Both the position numbers and the translations under genes were made by a program. This document shows, one piece after another, positions 24,930 through 34,528 of a stretch of DNA of 64,000 nt. Each line of letters opens with the position of its first letter. The first letter of the stretch is position 1. Location: assembly GCA_020112395.1 (NCBI GenBank), contig JACCEK010000001.1:558001-622000 (forward strand), read 5' to 3'. Source of the stretch: Aerococcaceae bacterium DSM 111021 (lineage in GTDB: Bacteria > Bacillota > Bacilli > Lactobacillales > Aerococcaceae). The notes below the pieces were generated by a model. The model worked only from the letters and a program-made list of their open reading frames with translations, did no database searches and was not told the DNA's origin.

Positions 24930-27722
24930 CTATTCAGCAGCTTCTGCAAAGTACTCTGGGAAGTTTGCTTCCACAATTGTGTGACAACGGTGGCATAATT
25001 CTGGTGCCTCTTCAATTGTCCCAACTTCTGGTCTAACTGCACGACAACGGTCACAAGTATGTCCTTGAGCTGGTTCTACTTTAATGCCATATCCATCGTA
25101 ATCAACAGCTGAATCATTCGCTTCATCAGTTAATTTTAAGTCAATAGCTGACACAATTAATAATTGATCTAAATGGTCACTTAAAGCATTTAACTGATTG
25201 ATTGTATCCTGATCAGTATAAACAGTAACTTTTGCTTCGAATGATTTCTTAATTGGATGTTCTTCATTGTTTTTAGCTTGTTCTAATCCCTTAGCGACAG
25301 CAGATTCAACATTAAAGAATACATCCCACTCTTTGATTGTTTCTTTGTCTTTAGCAACATCTTCGAAACCAGGCATATCTTGTAATTGTACAAAACTAGT
25401 AACTCCTGGTAACTCACGCCAAGCTTCTTCCATTGTGTGAAGTAAGATTGGAGACATTAATGGAATCAAGCCTTCAAGAATTGTATAAATTACAGTCTGC
25501 ATAGCACGACGCGGTTTAGATTCTGCAGCTTCAATGTAGACAACATCTTTCGCGAAGTCTAGATAGAAAGCAGACATATCAACTGTAATAAAGTTAATAA
25601 TTTTCTTGAAGATATTAGAGAATTCATAATTATCATATGCAGTACGAACTTCGTTAACTAATACGCGGTATTTAGCTAAGATATACTGATCAACTTTATC
25701 TAAGTTCTCTTCAGCTATCTTGTCTGTTTCAGGGTTATAATCATATACGTTCGATAACATGAAACGAACTGTATTACGGATTTTACGGTATGACTCTGAT
25801 ACTTGTTTTAAGATATCTTTAGAGATACGTACGTCATTTTCGTAATCGACACTTGATACCCATAAACGGATAATGTCTGCTCCTAATTCTTTCATAATTT
25901 CTTCTGGTGTAATGACATTACCAATTGATTTACTCATCTTTTGTCCTTTACCATCCATAACGAATCCTTGTGATAGCACTGATTTGTATGGTGGGTGCCC
26001 GTTAACAGCTACAGAAGTAGTCAGACTTGAGTTAAACCAACCACGGTATTGGTCAGATCCTTCTAAATACATGTCAGCTGGAAACACTTGATCCTCACGT
26101 GTTTGTAGAACGCCTGCATAAGATGTACCTGAATCAAACCATACATCCATAATGTCCTTCTCTTTAGTAAATGTTCCGTTAGGACTTCCTTCATGAGTGA
26201 ATCCTTCAGGTAGTAAATCTTTTGGTTCTGTTTCAAACCAAATATTCGACCCAAATTCTTCTACTAAGTTTGCTACATGCTCAACTGTTTCTTTTGTAAG
26301 AATTGGTTCACCATTCTCAGCATAGAAGATTGGTAATGGAACTCCCCAAACACGTTGACGTGAGATAACCCAGTCACCACGATCACGAATCATATTAAAG
26401 ATACGACGCTGACCTGATGGGTGGTACCATTTCACTTCATTTTCAACTGAATTCAGTAATTCTTTACGGAATTTATCAATTGAAGCAAACCATTGTGGTG
26501 TTGCTCGATAAATAACGGGTTGTTTTGTACGCCAGTCATGTGGGTAACTATGCTTATAATTTTCGTGGAATAATAAAGCTCCACTCTCACGCATTTCTTG
26601 AACAATTACTTTGTTCCCTTTAAGGTAGAACATACCTTCGTAACCTGGTGCTTCTTCGGTAAAATGACCACGATCATCAACTGGAGAAAGAACATCTAAG
26701 CCGTATTTTCTACCAATAATGTAGTCATCCTCACCATGTCCAGGAGCCGTATGAACAACACCTGTACCTGCATCTAATTCAACGTGGTCACCTAACATCA
26801 CTAATGATTCACGGTCATAGAATGGATGTTGTGCTGTTAAGCGGTCGAATTGTTCGCCTTTATACTTCGCTTCAACTGTATAATCTTCCCAACCAATCTT
26901 GTTGGCAGTTGACTCTAATAATGCTTCAGCGATAATATATTTATTGTCTTGAACATTTACTAACACATAATTTGCATCGGCCTTAACTGATAGACCTAAG
27001 TTAGCTGGTAAAGTCCAAGGCGTCGTCGTCCAGATGACGAACTTAGCATCTGCTGGAAGTACATCCCCACCATCTTTCACATCAAAGCTCACAAAAATAG
27101 ATGGTGAAGTAATATCTTGATATTCTACTTCTGCTTCAGCCAAAGTAGATTCACTTGATGGTGACCAATAAATAGGTTTTAAGCCTTTGTAGATATAACC
27201 ACGTTCAGCCATTTCACCAAACACTCTAATTTGTTGTGCTTCATATTGTGGTTTAAGTGTAATATAAGGGTTATCCCACTCACCCGTTACTCCAAGACGC
27301 ATGAAGTCAGTTTTTTGACTTTCGACTTGCTTAAGTGCATATTCTTCACATAATTTTCTGAATTCAGCAACTGTCATGCTCTTGCGGTCTACGCCTTCTG
27401 CATTCGCTAAAGCTTGTTCAATTGGTAATCCATGTGTATCCCAACCTGGAATATATGGTGCACGGTGTCCAGACATAGAATGGTAACGAACGATAAAGTC
27501 TTTAGTTACTTTATTTAACGCATGTCCCATATGTAACTTACCGTTAGCAAAAGGAGGTCCATCATGTAAAATCCAAGCTGGACGAGAAGCATTCTTTTCT
27601 TGAATCTTCTTATACATTTCTTCCTCTGCCCATTCATTTTGTAATTCTACTTCTTTAGTTGGTAAATTAGCACGCATTGCAAATGCTGTTTTACCAAGAT
27701 TTAATGTATCTTTTAATTTCAT
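24930..27722 (-). CDS. ileS: Isoleucyl-tRNA synthetase
   Basis: The 930-residue class I synthetase charges tRNA-Ile. The HIGH-type motif appears as GKLHMGHALNK (residues 61-71) after PPFANG, KMSKS as GKGQKMSKSIGN, and the C-terminal zinc site as two CxxC pairs (CDRC and CHRC). The editing domain segment TTTPWTLPANLGL is present. Length is typical of the bacterial-type enzyme. It sits downstream of divIVA, the usual place in Firmicutes, and is preceded by its own T-box leader and followed by a terminator. Confidence 0.98.
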   Translation of the reverse strand: MKLKDTLNLGKTAFAMRANLPTKEVELQNEWAEEEMYKKIQEKNASRPAWILHDGPPFANGKLHMGHALNKVTKDFIVRYHSMSGHRAPYIPGWDTHGLPIEQALANAEGVDRKSMTVAEFRKLCEEYALKQVESQKTDFMRLGVTGEWDNPYITLKPQYEAQQIRVFGEMAERGYIYKGLKPIYWSPSSESTLAEAEVEYQDITSPSIFVSFDVKDGGDVLPADAKFVIWTTTPWTLPANLGLSVKADANYVLVNVQDNKYIIAEALLESTANKIGWEDYTVEAKYKGEQFDRLTAQHPFYDRESLVMLGDHVELDAGTGVVHTAPGHGEDDYIIGRKYGLDVLSPVDDRGHFTEEAPGYEGMFYLKGNKVIVQEMRESGALLFHENYKHSYPHDWRTKQPVIYRATPQWFASIDKFRKELLNSVENEVKWYHPSGQRRIFNMIRDRGDWVISRQRVWGVPLPIFYAENGEPILTKETVEHVANLVEEFGSNIWFETEPKDLLPEGFTHEGSPNGTFTKEKDIMDVWFDSGTSYAGVLQTREDQVFPADMYLEGSDQYRGWFNSSLTTSVAVNGHPPYKSVLSQGFVMDGKGQKMSKSIGNVITPEEIMKELGADIIRLWVSSVDYENDVRISKDILKQVSESYRKIRNTVRFMLSNVYDYNPETDKIAEENLDKVDQYILAKYRVLVNEVRTAYDNYEFSNIFKKIINFITVDMSAFYLDFAKDVVYIEAAESKPRRAMQTVIYTILEGLIPLMSPILLHTMEEAWRELPGVTSFVQLQDMPGFEDVAKDKETIKEWDVFFNVESAVAKGLEQAKNNEEHPIKKSFEAKVTVYTDQDTINQLNALSDHLDQLLIVSAIDLKLTDEANDSAVDYDGYGIKVEPAQGHTCDRCRAVRPEVGTIEEAPELCHRCHTIVEANFPEYFAEAAE

Positions 27723-27755
27723 TATAATCTCCTGTCTTATCTAATTATTTATATA

Positions 27756-27950
27756 TAAAAAACGCCCCTCAAAAAGGGACGTTATAAACGCGGTACCACC
27801 CAAATTAATAAGCACCTAATTTAAGCACCTATTCACTCTTCATGGTAACGCTATTTAAGCGGCAATGATTACTTATTTCATCATTACATAACTGAAGATG
27901 ATATTAATAATAGTAGTGACTGCCAAGCTCCCACCGCTCTTGACTCGCTA
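27756..27950 (-). promoter_or_regulatory. T-box riboswitch of ileS, compact stem I
   Basis: The core TGGGTGGTACCGCG is at 27789-27802 and the terminator ACGTCCCTTTTTGAGGGGCGT with a T-run at 27756-27783. A distal-loop-like AGCGGTGGGAG closed by CAAG/CTTG lies at about 27925-27945. A palindromic AGTATACT (27953-27960) supplies a TATACT -10 box. The leader upstream of the core is only about 145 bases, shorter than in the two transporter T-boxes. ATC (Ile) occurs in AATATCATC near 27900, the probable specifier area, though I cannot fold it with certainty. Confidence 0.85.
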
Positions 27951-27978
27951 AAAGTATACTATCATTAATGTGTTCTTC

Positions 27979-28857
27979 TTAATCTTTAGGTAATTCTATT
28001 CTAATTGTTTGTCCAAGTACGCTTTCACGACGTTGTGCAGCGCGCTTTTCTCTCTCTGCTTCAGCTTGTGCTTCCGCATCAATCATTGCTTCTAACTCAG
28101 CATGTTTAGAATCAGACTCTTCGACCTGAATATTATTGTCATTAAGCAATTCTTCAGTAGCAACATCCTCATTAGTATCTTCAACGTCATCATACATTCC
28201 GTATGTCGCTGGATAATCTACTTCAGGTGTTGGTGCAGGTAAGTCTTGAATCTCTTCTGCATAACGATCGTTAGTAATTTGGTGAGCTGCTTCAAAATCA
28301 GCACTATTCTCTTCCTCGAGGCGGTCAACACGGTGCGTTGCACGTTGATTTGCTGCTTCATGAAAGTGATCAGGATTGAATTTTGATTCAATCTCCTCAT
28401 CAAATAATCGATGATATTCTTCGCTAGTTACAACTTCAAGTTGTTGGCGAATCATTTGTTCTAACTTAGTACGGTAAGACTTGCTTGAACGACGCAATGC
28501 GTCAGATTCTGTAACGATATTTTTAGCTGTATCAGACGCGCTATTAATCATACGATCTGCTTCACGTTCTGCTTCAAATAAAATCAGTTCTGCTTCTTTA
28601 CGCGCATTTTGTTTCAATCGATCTGCAGCCTCTTGAGCTACTACGATTGAACTGTTTAATGAATCTTGTAATTGTGCGAAGTATTCATTTTTCTCTCTTG
28701 CTGAAGCTAAATCTTTCTTAAGCTCGTTGTTATCAGCAATCAGTTTTTCAAAGTCCGCTACAATTATATCTAAATAATCATTGACCTGGTCTGAGTCATA
28801 TCCGCGAAACTTTGAGTTAAATTCTTTATTTAATATTTCATTTGGTGTTAATGCCAT
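27979..28857 (-). CDS. divIVA: DivIVA cell-division/polar scaffold protein
   Basis: DivIVA binds curved membrane at septa and poles. The 292-residue product begins MALTPNEILNKEFNSKFRGYD, the membrane-binding domain with its conserved FRGYDxxxVNxYLD segment, followed by a coiled coil (to about 165) and an acidic C-terminal tail rich in Glu and Asp. The ATG at 28855-28857 fits the family start and has AAAGGA upstream; an earlier in-frame ATG adds ten residues not seen in the family. It lies between ylmH and ileS, as is usual. Confidence 0.96.
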   Translation of the reverse strand: MALTPNEILNKEFNSKFRGYDSDQVNDYLDIIVADFEKLIADNNELKKDLASAREKNEYFAQLQDSLNSSIVVAQEAADRLKQNARKEAELILFEAEREADRMINSASDTAKNIVTESDALRRSSKSYRTKLEQMIRQQLEVVTSEEYHRLFDEEIESKFNPDHFHEAANQRATHRVDRLEEENSADFEAAHQITNDRYAEEIQDLPAPTPEVDYPATYGMYDDVEDTNEDVATEELLNDNNIQVEESDSKHAELEAMIDAEAQAEAEREKRAAQRRESVLGQTIRIELPKD

Positions 28858-28899
28858 GAATTTACAAATCCTTTCAAATATATTCAAGTTAGGTACTTC

Positions 28900-29682
28900 T
28901 TATTTTAAAAGTACATTGACGTTTAATCGATAATTATCTTTCTTAGTCATACCCTCAATATCGTTAATCCAGAAGCGTCCAAATTTACGTAATGAGACGA
29001 TATCATTAATTCCTATCTCAACATCTGGTCTCACCATTGGAACGAAATTCACTTTCACATCACCTTGTGATACTGAATTTTTCGCACGCTGTCTAGAAAA
29101 ATTATAGACCTTGCTTAATAAAGTGTCAAGCCGTAATGAGCTAGAAATAACAAGCTTTGATTCCCATTGTTCTTCTGAAGTTAATATCTCTTCAAAAGAT
29201 AGCTCTTCCAATTGTACTCCAACGTTAGCGATTTTGGTTACTTGCCCTTTAAGATACTCACTTATTGACGCATCTACAAGTGCATGCCAATTAGTTCCAT
29301 CAGTTATAATATCTCCAATACGCTCTCTTTCAATCCCCGTTGATATAAACGTTCCAAGAATCCTACCGTGAGTTAACTTACCAAACTTTGCTGGGAAGTT
29401 AATATTAAATAGAATCATTGAAAAGTCTTCATCATTCGGTTCATAGTATTGAGGATAAATACATGCTTGCTTACGTTCAGCGCCTTCATATCCGCCTTTG
29501 AACGTAACAGATAATTCTTCTCTTCCTCCGACAAGTTGTTCGACAATCATTTTTTCACGTGGAGTCAAAAAAACAGTTGTATAAGGTGCATAAGTTAAAT
29601 CTACTTGATCCAGCCAACCAAAGACCGTATCTATAAACGGTTGCTCTTCAGGTCGATAATGCTGATATATATCTTGTATCAT
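28900..29682 (-). CDS. ylmH: YlmH, S4-domain RNA-binding protein
   Basis: The 260-residue protein has an N-terminal domain unique to YlmH and a C-terminal S4 RNA-binding domain (about 185-250, LDTLLSKVYNFSRQRAKNSVSQGDVKVN). YlmH homologues bind stalled large ribosomal subunits during quality control, and the gene is conserved in the division cluster. It follows ylmG by 17 bp and precedes divIVA. Confidence 0.93.
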   Translation of the reverse strand: MIQDIYQHYRPEEQPFIDTVFGWLDQVDLTYAPYTTVFLTPREKMIVEQLVGGREELSVTFKGGYEGAERKQACIYPQYYEPNDEDFSMILFNINFPAKFGKLTHGRILGTFISTGIERERIGDIITDGTNWHALVDASISEYLKGQVTKIANVGVQLEELSFEEILTSEEQWESKLVISSSLRLDTLLSKVYNFSRQRAKNSVSQGDVKVNFVPMVRPDVEIGINDIVSLRKFGRFWINDIEGMTKKDNYRLNVNVLLK

Positions 29683-29699
29683 TTAATTCACCACATTTT

Positions 29700-29963
29700 T
29701 TAAAATAATATTGCCGCCAATATCCAGATTAAACCATCTCGGATAAATCGTAATACAAAAATTGCAATGATTACATTGAAACTAATGCCCCCTAATGATG
29801 GGATTAAACGATCAAATATATCCAAATATGGTCGTGCTAATTTAACAACAAATTGTCCTAATGCACTCTCACGGGCACCTGGTAACCATGATAATAGTGC
29901 GTATATTACTAAAACCATTGTATATGCCTGAAATAAATTAGAAACTAAGCTCAAAAGGCCCAA
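29700..29963 (-). CDS. ylmG: YggT-family membrane protein YlmG
   Basis: The 87-residue protein has two membrane helices (about 5-27 and 62-86) flanking the family segment YALLSWLPGARESALGQFVVKLARPYLD. The start is TTG at 29961-29963 with GGAG nine bases upstream. A TATAAT at 29997-30002 gives it a promoter after the ftsZ terminator. The gene normally neighbours sepF; here sepF, ylmD and ylmE are absent from the locus. Confidence 0.9.
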   Translation of the reverse strand: MGLLSLVSNLFQAYTMVLVIYALLSWLPGARESALGQFVVKLARPYLDIFDRLIPSLGGISFNVIIAIFVLRFIRDGLIWILAAILF

Positions 29964-30025
29964 ACTATAACACTCCTCTAAATTCTTATCTTATGAATTA
30001 TAACATAAATTTTCGTTTTTTAATA

Positions 30026-30056
30026 AATAAAAAGAGGAATCAATTCTGATTCCTCT
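30026..30056 (-). terminator. Intrinsic terminator after ftsZ
   Basis: AGAGGAATCA/TGATTCCTCT with a 4-base loop is followed on the minus strand by TTTTTATTT. Confidence 0.88.
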
Positions 30057-30094
30057 ATTTCGGTTCTAATGTTCATTCATTAGAATCTATATTA

Positions 30095-31387
30095 TTAACG
30101 ATGACGCTTACGGAAAAATGGTGGTGTATCCAGTTCGTCTGAATCGTTTACTTCACTTTGACGATTCGGAGTACCATCTGTATTTGTTCGTTCAAATTGG
30201 CGTTTTGGTTTTGAATCTGCTTCAGTTGCTTCAACCTCACGCGTATTTGTTTCTCTATTAATATCCCAATCGCTGAATAAATCACGTTTCTGTTGACGAC
30301 GTGGCGATGATTCAGTTGTTGGTTTAGTTGCTTCTTCTTGTTGACCATGTGTTTGTTGACTTGGTTCAGTCGACGGTGTATTAAATGAACGTCTTGGTGG
30401 TGTGCTCATTTTGTTACGGTCTGTCTTTTCGTTTTCAATTCCTGTTGCAATAACAGTAACAATAACTTCGTCACCTAATTCATTATTAATTGATGTACCG
30501 AAGATAATATTCACATCACCACTTGATGCGTTGGCAACAATATCACTTGCATCTTGTGCTTCGAATAGACTTAAGTCTTCTCCACCAGTAATATTTAATA
30601 GGATTTGTTCTGCACCATCAATAGATACTTCTAGTAATGGTGAAGAAATAGCTTTCTTGGTTGCTTCAGCAGTACGGTTCTCACCTGAAGCTTGACCCAC
30701 ACCCATCAAAGCAGTACCTTGGTCTTTCATAACAGTCTTCACATCTGCAAAGTCTAAGTTTACGTATCCTGGTGCTGTAATTAAATCTGAAATACCTTGT
30801 ACACCTTGACGTAACACATTATCTGCTTCGCTAAATGCTTCAAGCATTGGAGTCTTACGATCAACAATCTCTAATAAGCGGTTATTGGAGATGATTACTA
30901 ATGTATCTACAGCGTCTTTTAAGTTTTTTAACCCTTCAGCTGCAAAGCGACCACGTTTTGGTCCTTCGAAAGTAAATGGACGTGTAACAACACCTACTGT
31001 CAATGCACCTAAATCTTTAGCGATTTTTGCGACGACTGGTGCAGCACCTGTACCTGTACCTCCACCCATACCAGCAGTAACAAACACTAAGTCTGCTCCT
31101 TCTAATACTTCACGAAGTTGCTCTTCACTTTCTTCAGCAGCTTTCAATCCAATTTCTGGTAACGAACCTGCTCCTAATCCTTTAGTAACTTTTGGGCCTA
31201 ATTGGATTTTGATCTCCGCTTCAGATCCTTGTAGTGCTTGTGTATCCGTATTCGCAACGATGAATTCAACACCTTGAACCTCATCTTTAATCATACGATT
31301 AACGGCATTCCCACCAGCTCCACCTACACCAATTACTTTAATTACTGCACCATCATAACTCATTGTTGAATCGAATGATAATTCCAT
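30095..31387 (-). CDS. ftsZ: Cell division protein FtsZ
   Basis: FtsZ is the tubulin-like GTPase that forms the division ring. The GTP-binding GMGGGTGTG lies at residues 106-114, and the T7-loop region around [11 protein letters not shown] completes the site. A variable, Arg/Gln/Thr-rich linker (about 320-410) leads to the C-terminal peptide [11 protein letters not shown] that contacts FtsA and EzrA. At 430 residues it is slightly long because of the linker. It is preceded by ftsA at a 29-bp gap. Confidence 0.98.
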   Translation of the reverse strand: MELSFDSTMSYDGAVIKVIGVGGAGGNAVNRMIKDEVQGVEFIVANTDTQALQGSEAEIKIQLGPKVTKGLGAGSLPEIGLKAAEESEEQLREVLEGADLVFVTAGMGGGTGTGAAPVVAKIAKDLGALTVGVVTRPFTFEGPKRGRFAAEGLKNLKDAVDTLVIISNNRLLEIVDRKTPMLEAFSEADNVLRQGVQGISDLITAPGYVNLDFADVKTVMKDQGTALMGVGQASGENRTAEATKKAISSPLLEVSIDGAEQILLNITGGEDLSLFEAQDASDIVANASSGDVNIIFGTSINNELGDEVIVTVIATGIENEKTDRNKMSTPPRRSFNTPSTEPSQQTHGQQEEATKPTTESSPRRQQKRDLFSDWDINRETNTREVEATEADSKPKRQFERTNTDGTPNRQSEVNDSDELDTPPFFRKRHR

Positions 31388-31416
31388 TTATATTCCTCCT
31401 GTTTATCTATCAAGTC

Positions 31417-32970
31417 TTAATCAAAAAATGTTTGGAAAAAGTCACGAACTTTTGCCGTTATGCCATTCCCATTACTTTGATCAGTAACAGGCTCTGAATA
31501 GTTGTTCGCTTCATCTTCTTGTGAATAGTCATCATAATATGCAGCATCTTCGTAACGACTGTCATCATCATATGAACTATATTGCTGATAATCTTCTTGT
31601 TGATTTGAATTAGGCATATTATCAGAAACTGGATGTTGTTCATTTCTCACTGGTCTAGTTTCATTAGCAGGCTGACGACGTTGACCGCCGAATAAATCAC
31701 CTGATGTTTGTCCTCTAGCAGGTTGACCTTGACCACGACCAGCTGAAGATGCTGGACGTCTTTGCCCACCTTGTTGAGGCATAGATTGTCTTGGGTCAAA
31801 TTGCGGTTGATCTGCAAAAGTACCTTGTGCAATTCGATGAACATCATCGAGGTTCGCAGCGTATTCAATCATTCCAAGACTTGTTGTATAGATAGGATTA
31901 CGCATACCCATTTCTTCCGGAATATAAAGTCGAACTTTACCTCCAAAGTAACGTTTTGCTAAGTCTAATACACCAGGTAAAGAAACTGCTCCACCCGTTA
32001 AAACATATCCACCCGGTAAATCAAGTCCGTCTACTCGGTCTAATTCTTCATATAAAGTCTCAAAAATTTGAGTTAAACGTGCTTCGATAATTTCAGCTAA
32101 GTAATGTTCATCAACACGAACTGGTTCTTTCTTCCCAACTGTTTCTACAGGGAAGTACTCATCATCAGTAGTTTGACTTGCGATAGCAAAACCATATTCA
32201 CGCTTAATTCTTTCTGCTGAATCGAGCGATGTATTTAAGATAACTGAAATATCTTTAGTTACAAAGTCTCCACCCTCTTGATCTACAAATGAGAATTTCA
32301 TTTGATCATCATACAAGATTGATGCACTCGTTTGTCCACCACCCATATCTACTACTACAGTACCAAACTCACGTTCGTCTGCAGTAAGGGCAACAGATGC
32401 AATTGCTTGTGGCTGTACAACAAGTTCACTAATTGATAAGCCAGCTTTTTGAACACAGCGTCGAATGTTATGAATAATCGTTCTAGGTCCAGTCACTAAA
32501 CGTGCATAAAGTTCTAAGCGAACTCCAATCATTCCTCTTGGATCTTTAATTCCGTTAAACCCATCAACAATAAATTCTTCTGGAATGATTGAAATGATTT
32601 CTCTCTCTGGGGGTACTGATCGTACTTTAGCCGCTGAGATAACATTTTCCACGTCTCGGGCAGTGATTTCTCTATTATCACTTGAGACAGCAATCATTCC
32701 ATGACAATCTTCAATCATAATTTGATTACTTGGAACACCAACAATTACTTCGTTAATTTTAACATTTGCTTTGCGTTCTGCCTGAGAGATCGCTTGTTGT
32801 ATTGAATTCACTGTTTCATCTATATCGACGATAACTCCACGACTCAATCCACGCGACTTCTCATTTCCCACACCAATTATATTAATATTTCCATTAATAT
32901 ACTCGGCCACAACGACTTTAATCGAGGTCGTACCAATATCTAAACTAACAAAAATTTCTTGATTTCTCAT
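31417..32970 (-). CDS. ftsA: Cell division protein FtsA
   Basis: FtsA is an actin-fold ATPase that tethers FtsZ to the membrane. The nucleotide-binding FVSLDIGTTSIKV is at the start, VVDMGGGQTSASIL in the middle and GYVLTGGAVSLPG near 320. Past about residue 385 comes a long Gln/Arg then acidic linker, ending in the amphipathic helix TAKVRDFFQTFF that binds membrane. At 517 residues it is longer than the usual 420-460, all from the linker. AAGGGGG precedes the ATG. Confidence 0.97.
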   Translation of the reverse strand: MRNQEIFVSLDIGTTSIKVVVAEYINGNINIIGVGNEKSRGLSRGVIVDIDETVNSIQQAISQAERKANVKINEVIVGVPSNQIMIEDCHGMIAVSSDNREITARDVENVISAAKVRSVPPEREIISIIPEEFIVDGFNGIKDPRGMIGVRLELYARLVTGPRTIIHNIRRCVQKAGLSISELVVQPQAIASVALTADEREFGTVVVDMGGGQTSASILYDDQMKFSFVDQEGGDFVTKDISVILNTSLDSAERIKREYGFAIASQTTDDEYFPVETVGKKEPVRVDEHYLAEIIEARLTQIFETLYEELDRVDGLDLPGGYVLTGGAVSLPGVLDLAKRYFGGKVRLYIPEEMGMRNPIYTTSLGMIEYAANLDDVHRIAQGTFADQPQFDPRQSMPQQGGQRRPASSAGRGQGQPARGQTSGDLFGGQRRQPANETRPVRNEQHPVSDNMPNSNQQEDYQQYSSYDDDSRYEDAAYYDDYSQEDEANNYSEPVTDQSNGNGITAKVRDFFQTFFD

Positions 32971-33043
32971 TTAGGTATTAACCCCCTTCTGGCTAATTTA
33001 TTTTTTTATATTTTTTATTTATTTTTTCAATTTCACATACCTT

Positions 33044-33052
33044 ATATTAGCA
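33044..33052 (-). promoter_or_regulatory. Extended -10 promoter for ftsA-ftsZ
   Basis: The minus strand reads TGC followed by TAATAT, an extended -10 element, in the AT-rich gap between divIB and ftsA. No good -35 is present. Confidence 0.4.
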
Positions 33053-33113
33053 CAAACTTCATTTTAATAGAAGAAAAAATGATGAATGTAAATATAATCA
33101 CATATAACTTATC

Positions 33114-34421
33114 TTAATTATTGTCAAGTTTGACACTATTAGCATTTACATCGTTAGGTGTGAAGTAAGCACCCACTTCAAAATTGATAACTCCGGTTTG
33201 ACCTTCTAATTGAGATAAAATGCTGGGGTAATATTGTACTTTTTGAGCAAAAGTAGAAATAATTGCTCTAATAATATTACCATCTTTCATTTGTACTTCA
33301 ATCGCATTAGGCTTGTTAGGATCATCAGCATTGGTGACTGTTTCCATCATGGCGAGTATTTCAGGTTCAATTTGGCGCAATCCTTGTGCCACATCTTTAA
33401 GCTTACCACTTGTATCAAAGCCTATTAATTCCGGCAAAGCATCGTTAGCTATATCCGCTAATTCTTGGTTGCTAGACACATTAAGCACTTCCCCATTATT
33501 TAACACTGGATGATAGCCATCTTGATTAATTAATCCAACTAATTCATGCTCAACCACATTAATTTCTAGTTGTTTCCAATCTGGGCGATTAAACACGATA
33601 CTTTCTATTAATGGATTTTCATTCTTAATAGTTGTTTCGATTGTTTGTCGTTGACTCATCACTTCATCTACTTCGTCGTAACTGTATATACGTGATGATC
33701 CTTTAACAAAGCTTTCAGGTACTAACTCATTTCCAGTAACAACAAGATTGTTAACTTTATTAAAAGGCATCAAATGCCAGCCTGTTACAAGCATTGTTAA
33801 GTATATTAATGCAAACACAGCAAATAGTACAGTTTTTCCTTCTGGTAGACTCGCATTGGAACTCTTTTGCCCCTGTCTATTTACCCATTGATGCAGCTTA
33901 TAATACCAATTTGTATTTTTTGAATTATTCTCTTGATAACTATTTCTTCTTGGTGGCTGATTGCTAGAATAATGACGATTCTGGTTTCTTGTTTGTCTTG
34001 TCTCAGTAAATTGGCGAGGTGGTACATAATTTCGGGTATTCGGTTGCCTCATCCGTCCACTCAATTCATTCTCTCTTCGATTATAATCTTCCATATGATA
34101 AACTCGCCTTTGATTATGATCCAATTGTGGAGGTAATGGATGGATGACTTGATTAGGTTGATACTGTTCTTCACTACTTAAACTACCTTCTGACTGCTTC
34201 ACTTGATTACGACTAAAGTAATCTTGTTCAAGCTCATCAAAATTACGCATGCTACTTTGCTTTGGTATAATTGGATTCCCATTACTATCAATACGATAAT
34301 TGCCTGGAATTGACTGTGTCGGTTTGATAGGTTGTATCGGTTGTTGTTCACGTGACTTAATTGTTTCGCGATTTTCTTGGTAATCTTTTCGATAATTTCC
34401 TCGTTGTCCATTATTACTCAT
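33114..34421 (-). CDS. divIB: Cell division protein DivIB/FtsQ
   Basis: DivIB is a bitopic protein of the DivIB-DivIC-FtsL division subcomplex. The 435-residue product has a long cytoplasmic N-terminus rich in Gln, Asn and Arg (residues 1-195), one membrane helix (TVLFAVFALIYLTMLVTGW), a POTRA domain starting KVNNLVVTGNELV, and a beta domain with NVVEHELVGLI. Family members usually have 30-100 cytoplasmic residues, so this extension is large. The ATG at 34419-34421 is eight bases from AAGGAGG; an in-frame GTG at 34430 abuts that site and is less likely. Confidence 0.9.
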   Translation of the reverse strand: MSNNGQRGNYRKDYQENRETIKSREQQPIQPIKPTQSIPGNYRIDSNGNPIIPKQSSMRNFDELEQDYFSRNQVKQSEGSLSSEEQYQPNQVIHPLPPQLDHNQRRVYHMEDYNRRENELSGRMRQPNTRNYVPPRQFTETRQTRNQNRHYSSNQPPRRNSYQENNSKNTNWYYKLHQWVNRQGQKSSNASLPEGKTVLFAVFALIYLTMLVTGWHLMPFNKVNNLVVTGNELVPESFVKGSSRIYSYDEVDEVMSQRQTIETTIKNENPLIESIVFNRPDWKQLEINVVEHELVGLINQDGYHPVLNNGEVLNVSSNQELADIANDALPELIGFDTSGKLKDVAQGLRQIEPEILAMMETVTNADDPNKPNAIEVQMKDGNIIRAIISTFAQKVQYYPSILSQLEGQTGVINFEVGAYFTPNDVNANSVKLDNN

Positions 34422-34528
34422 AGCTTTCACCTCCTTGAAAAATATTCGTTCAAATCTATAGTATTATACAAATTAACGCATTTAATTGCTCTTTAATTTC
34501 ACACAATATTATAGACTAAAACTAATTA

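Noticed and set aside
30885-31277. 130-codon frame antisense to ftsZ
   Set aside because: It has no ribosome binding site and lies wholly within ftsZ on the opposite strand; composition mirrors the real gene.
31600-31800. Repeat or CRISPR-like array in ftsA
   Set aside because: The repetitiveness comes from Gln/Arg-rich codons of the linker; no regular spacing exists.
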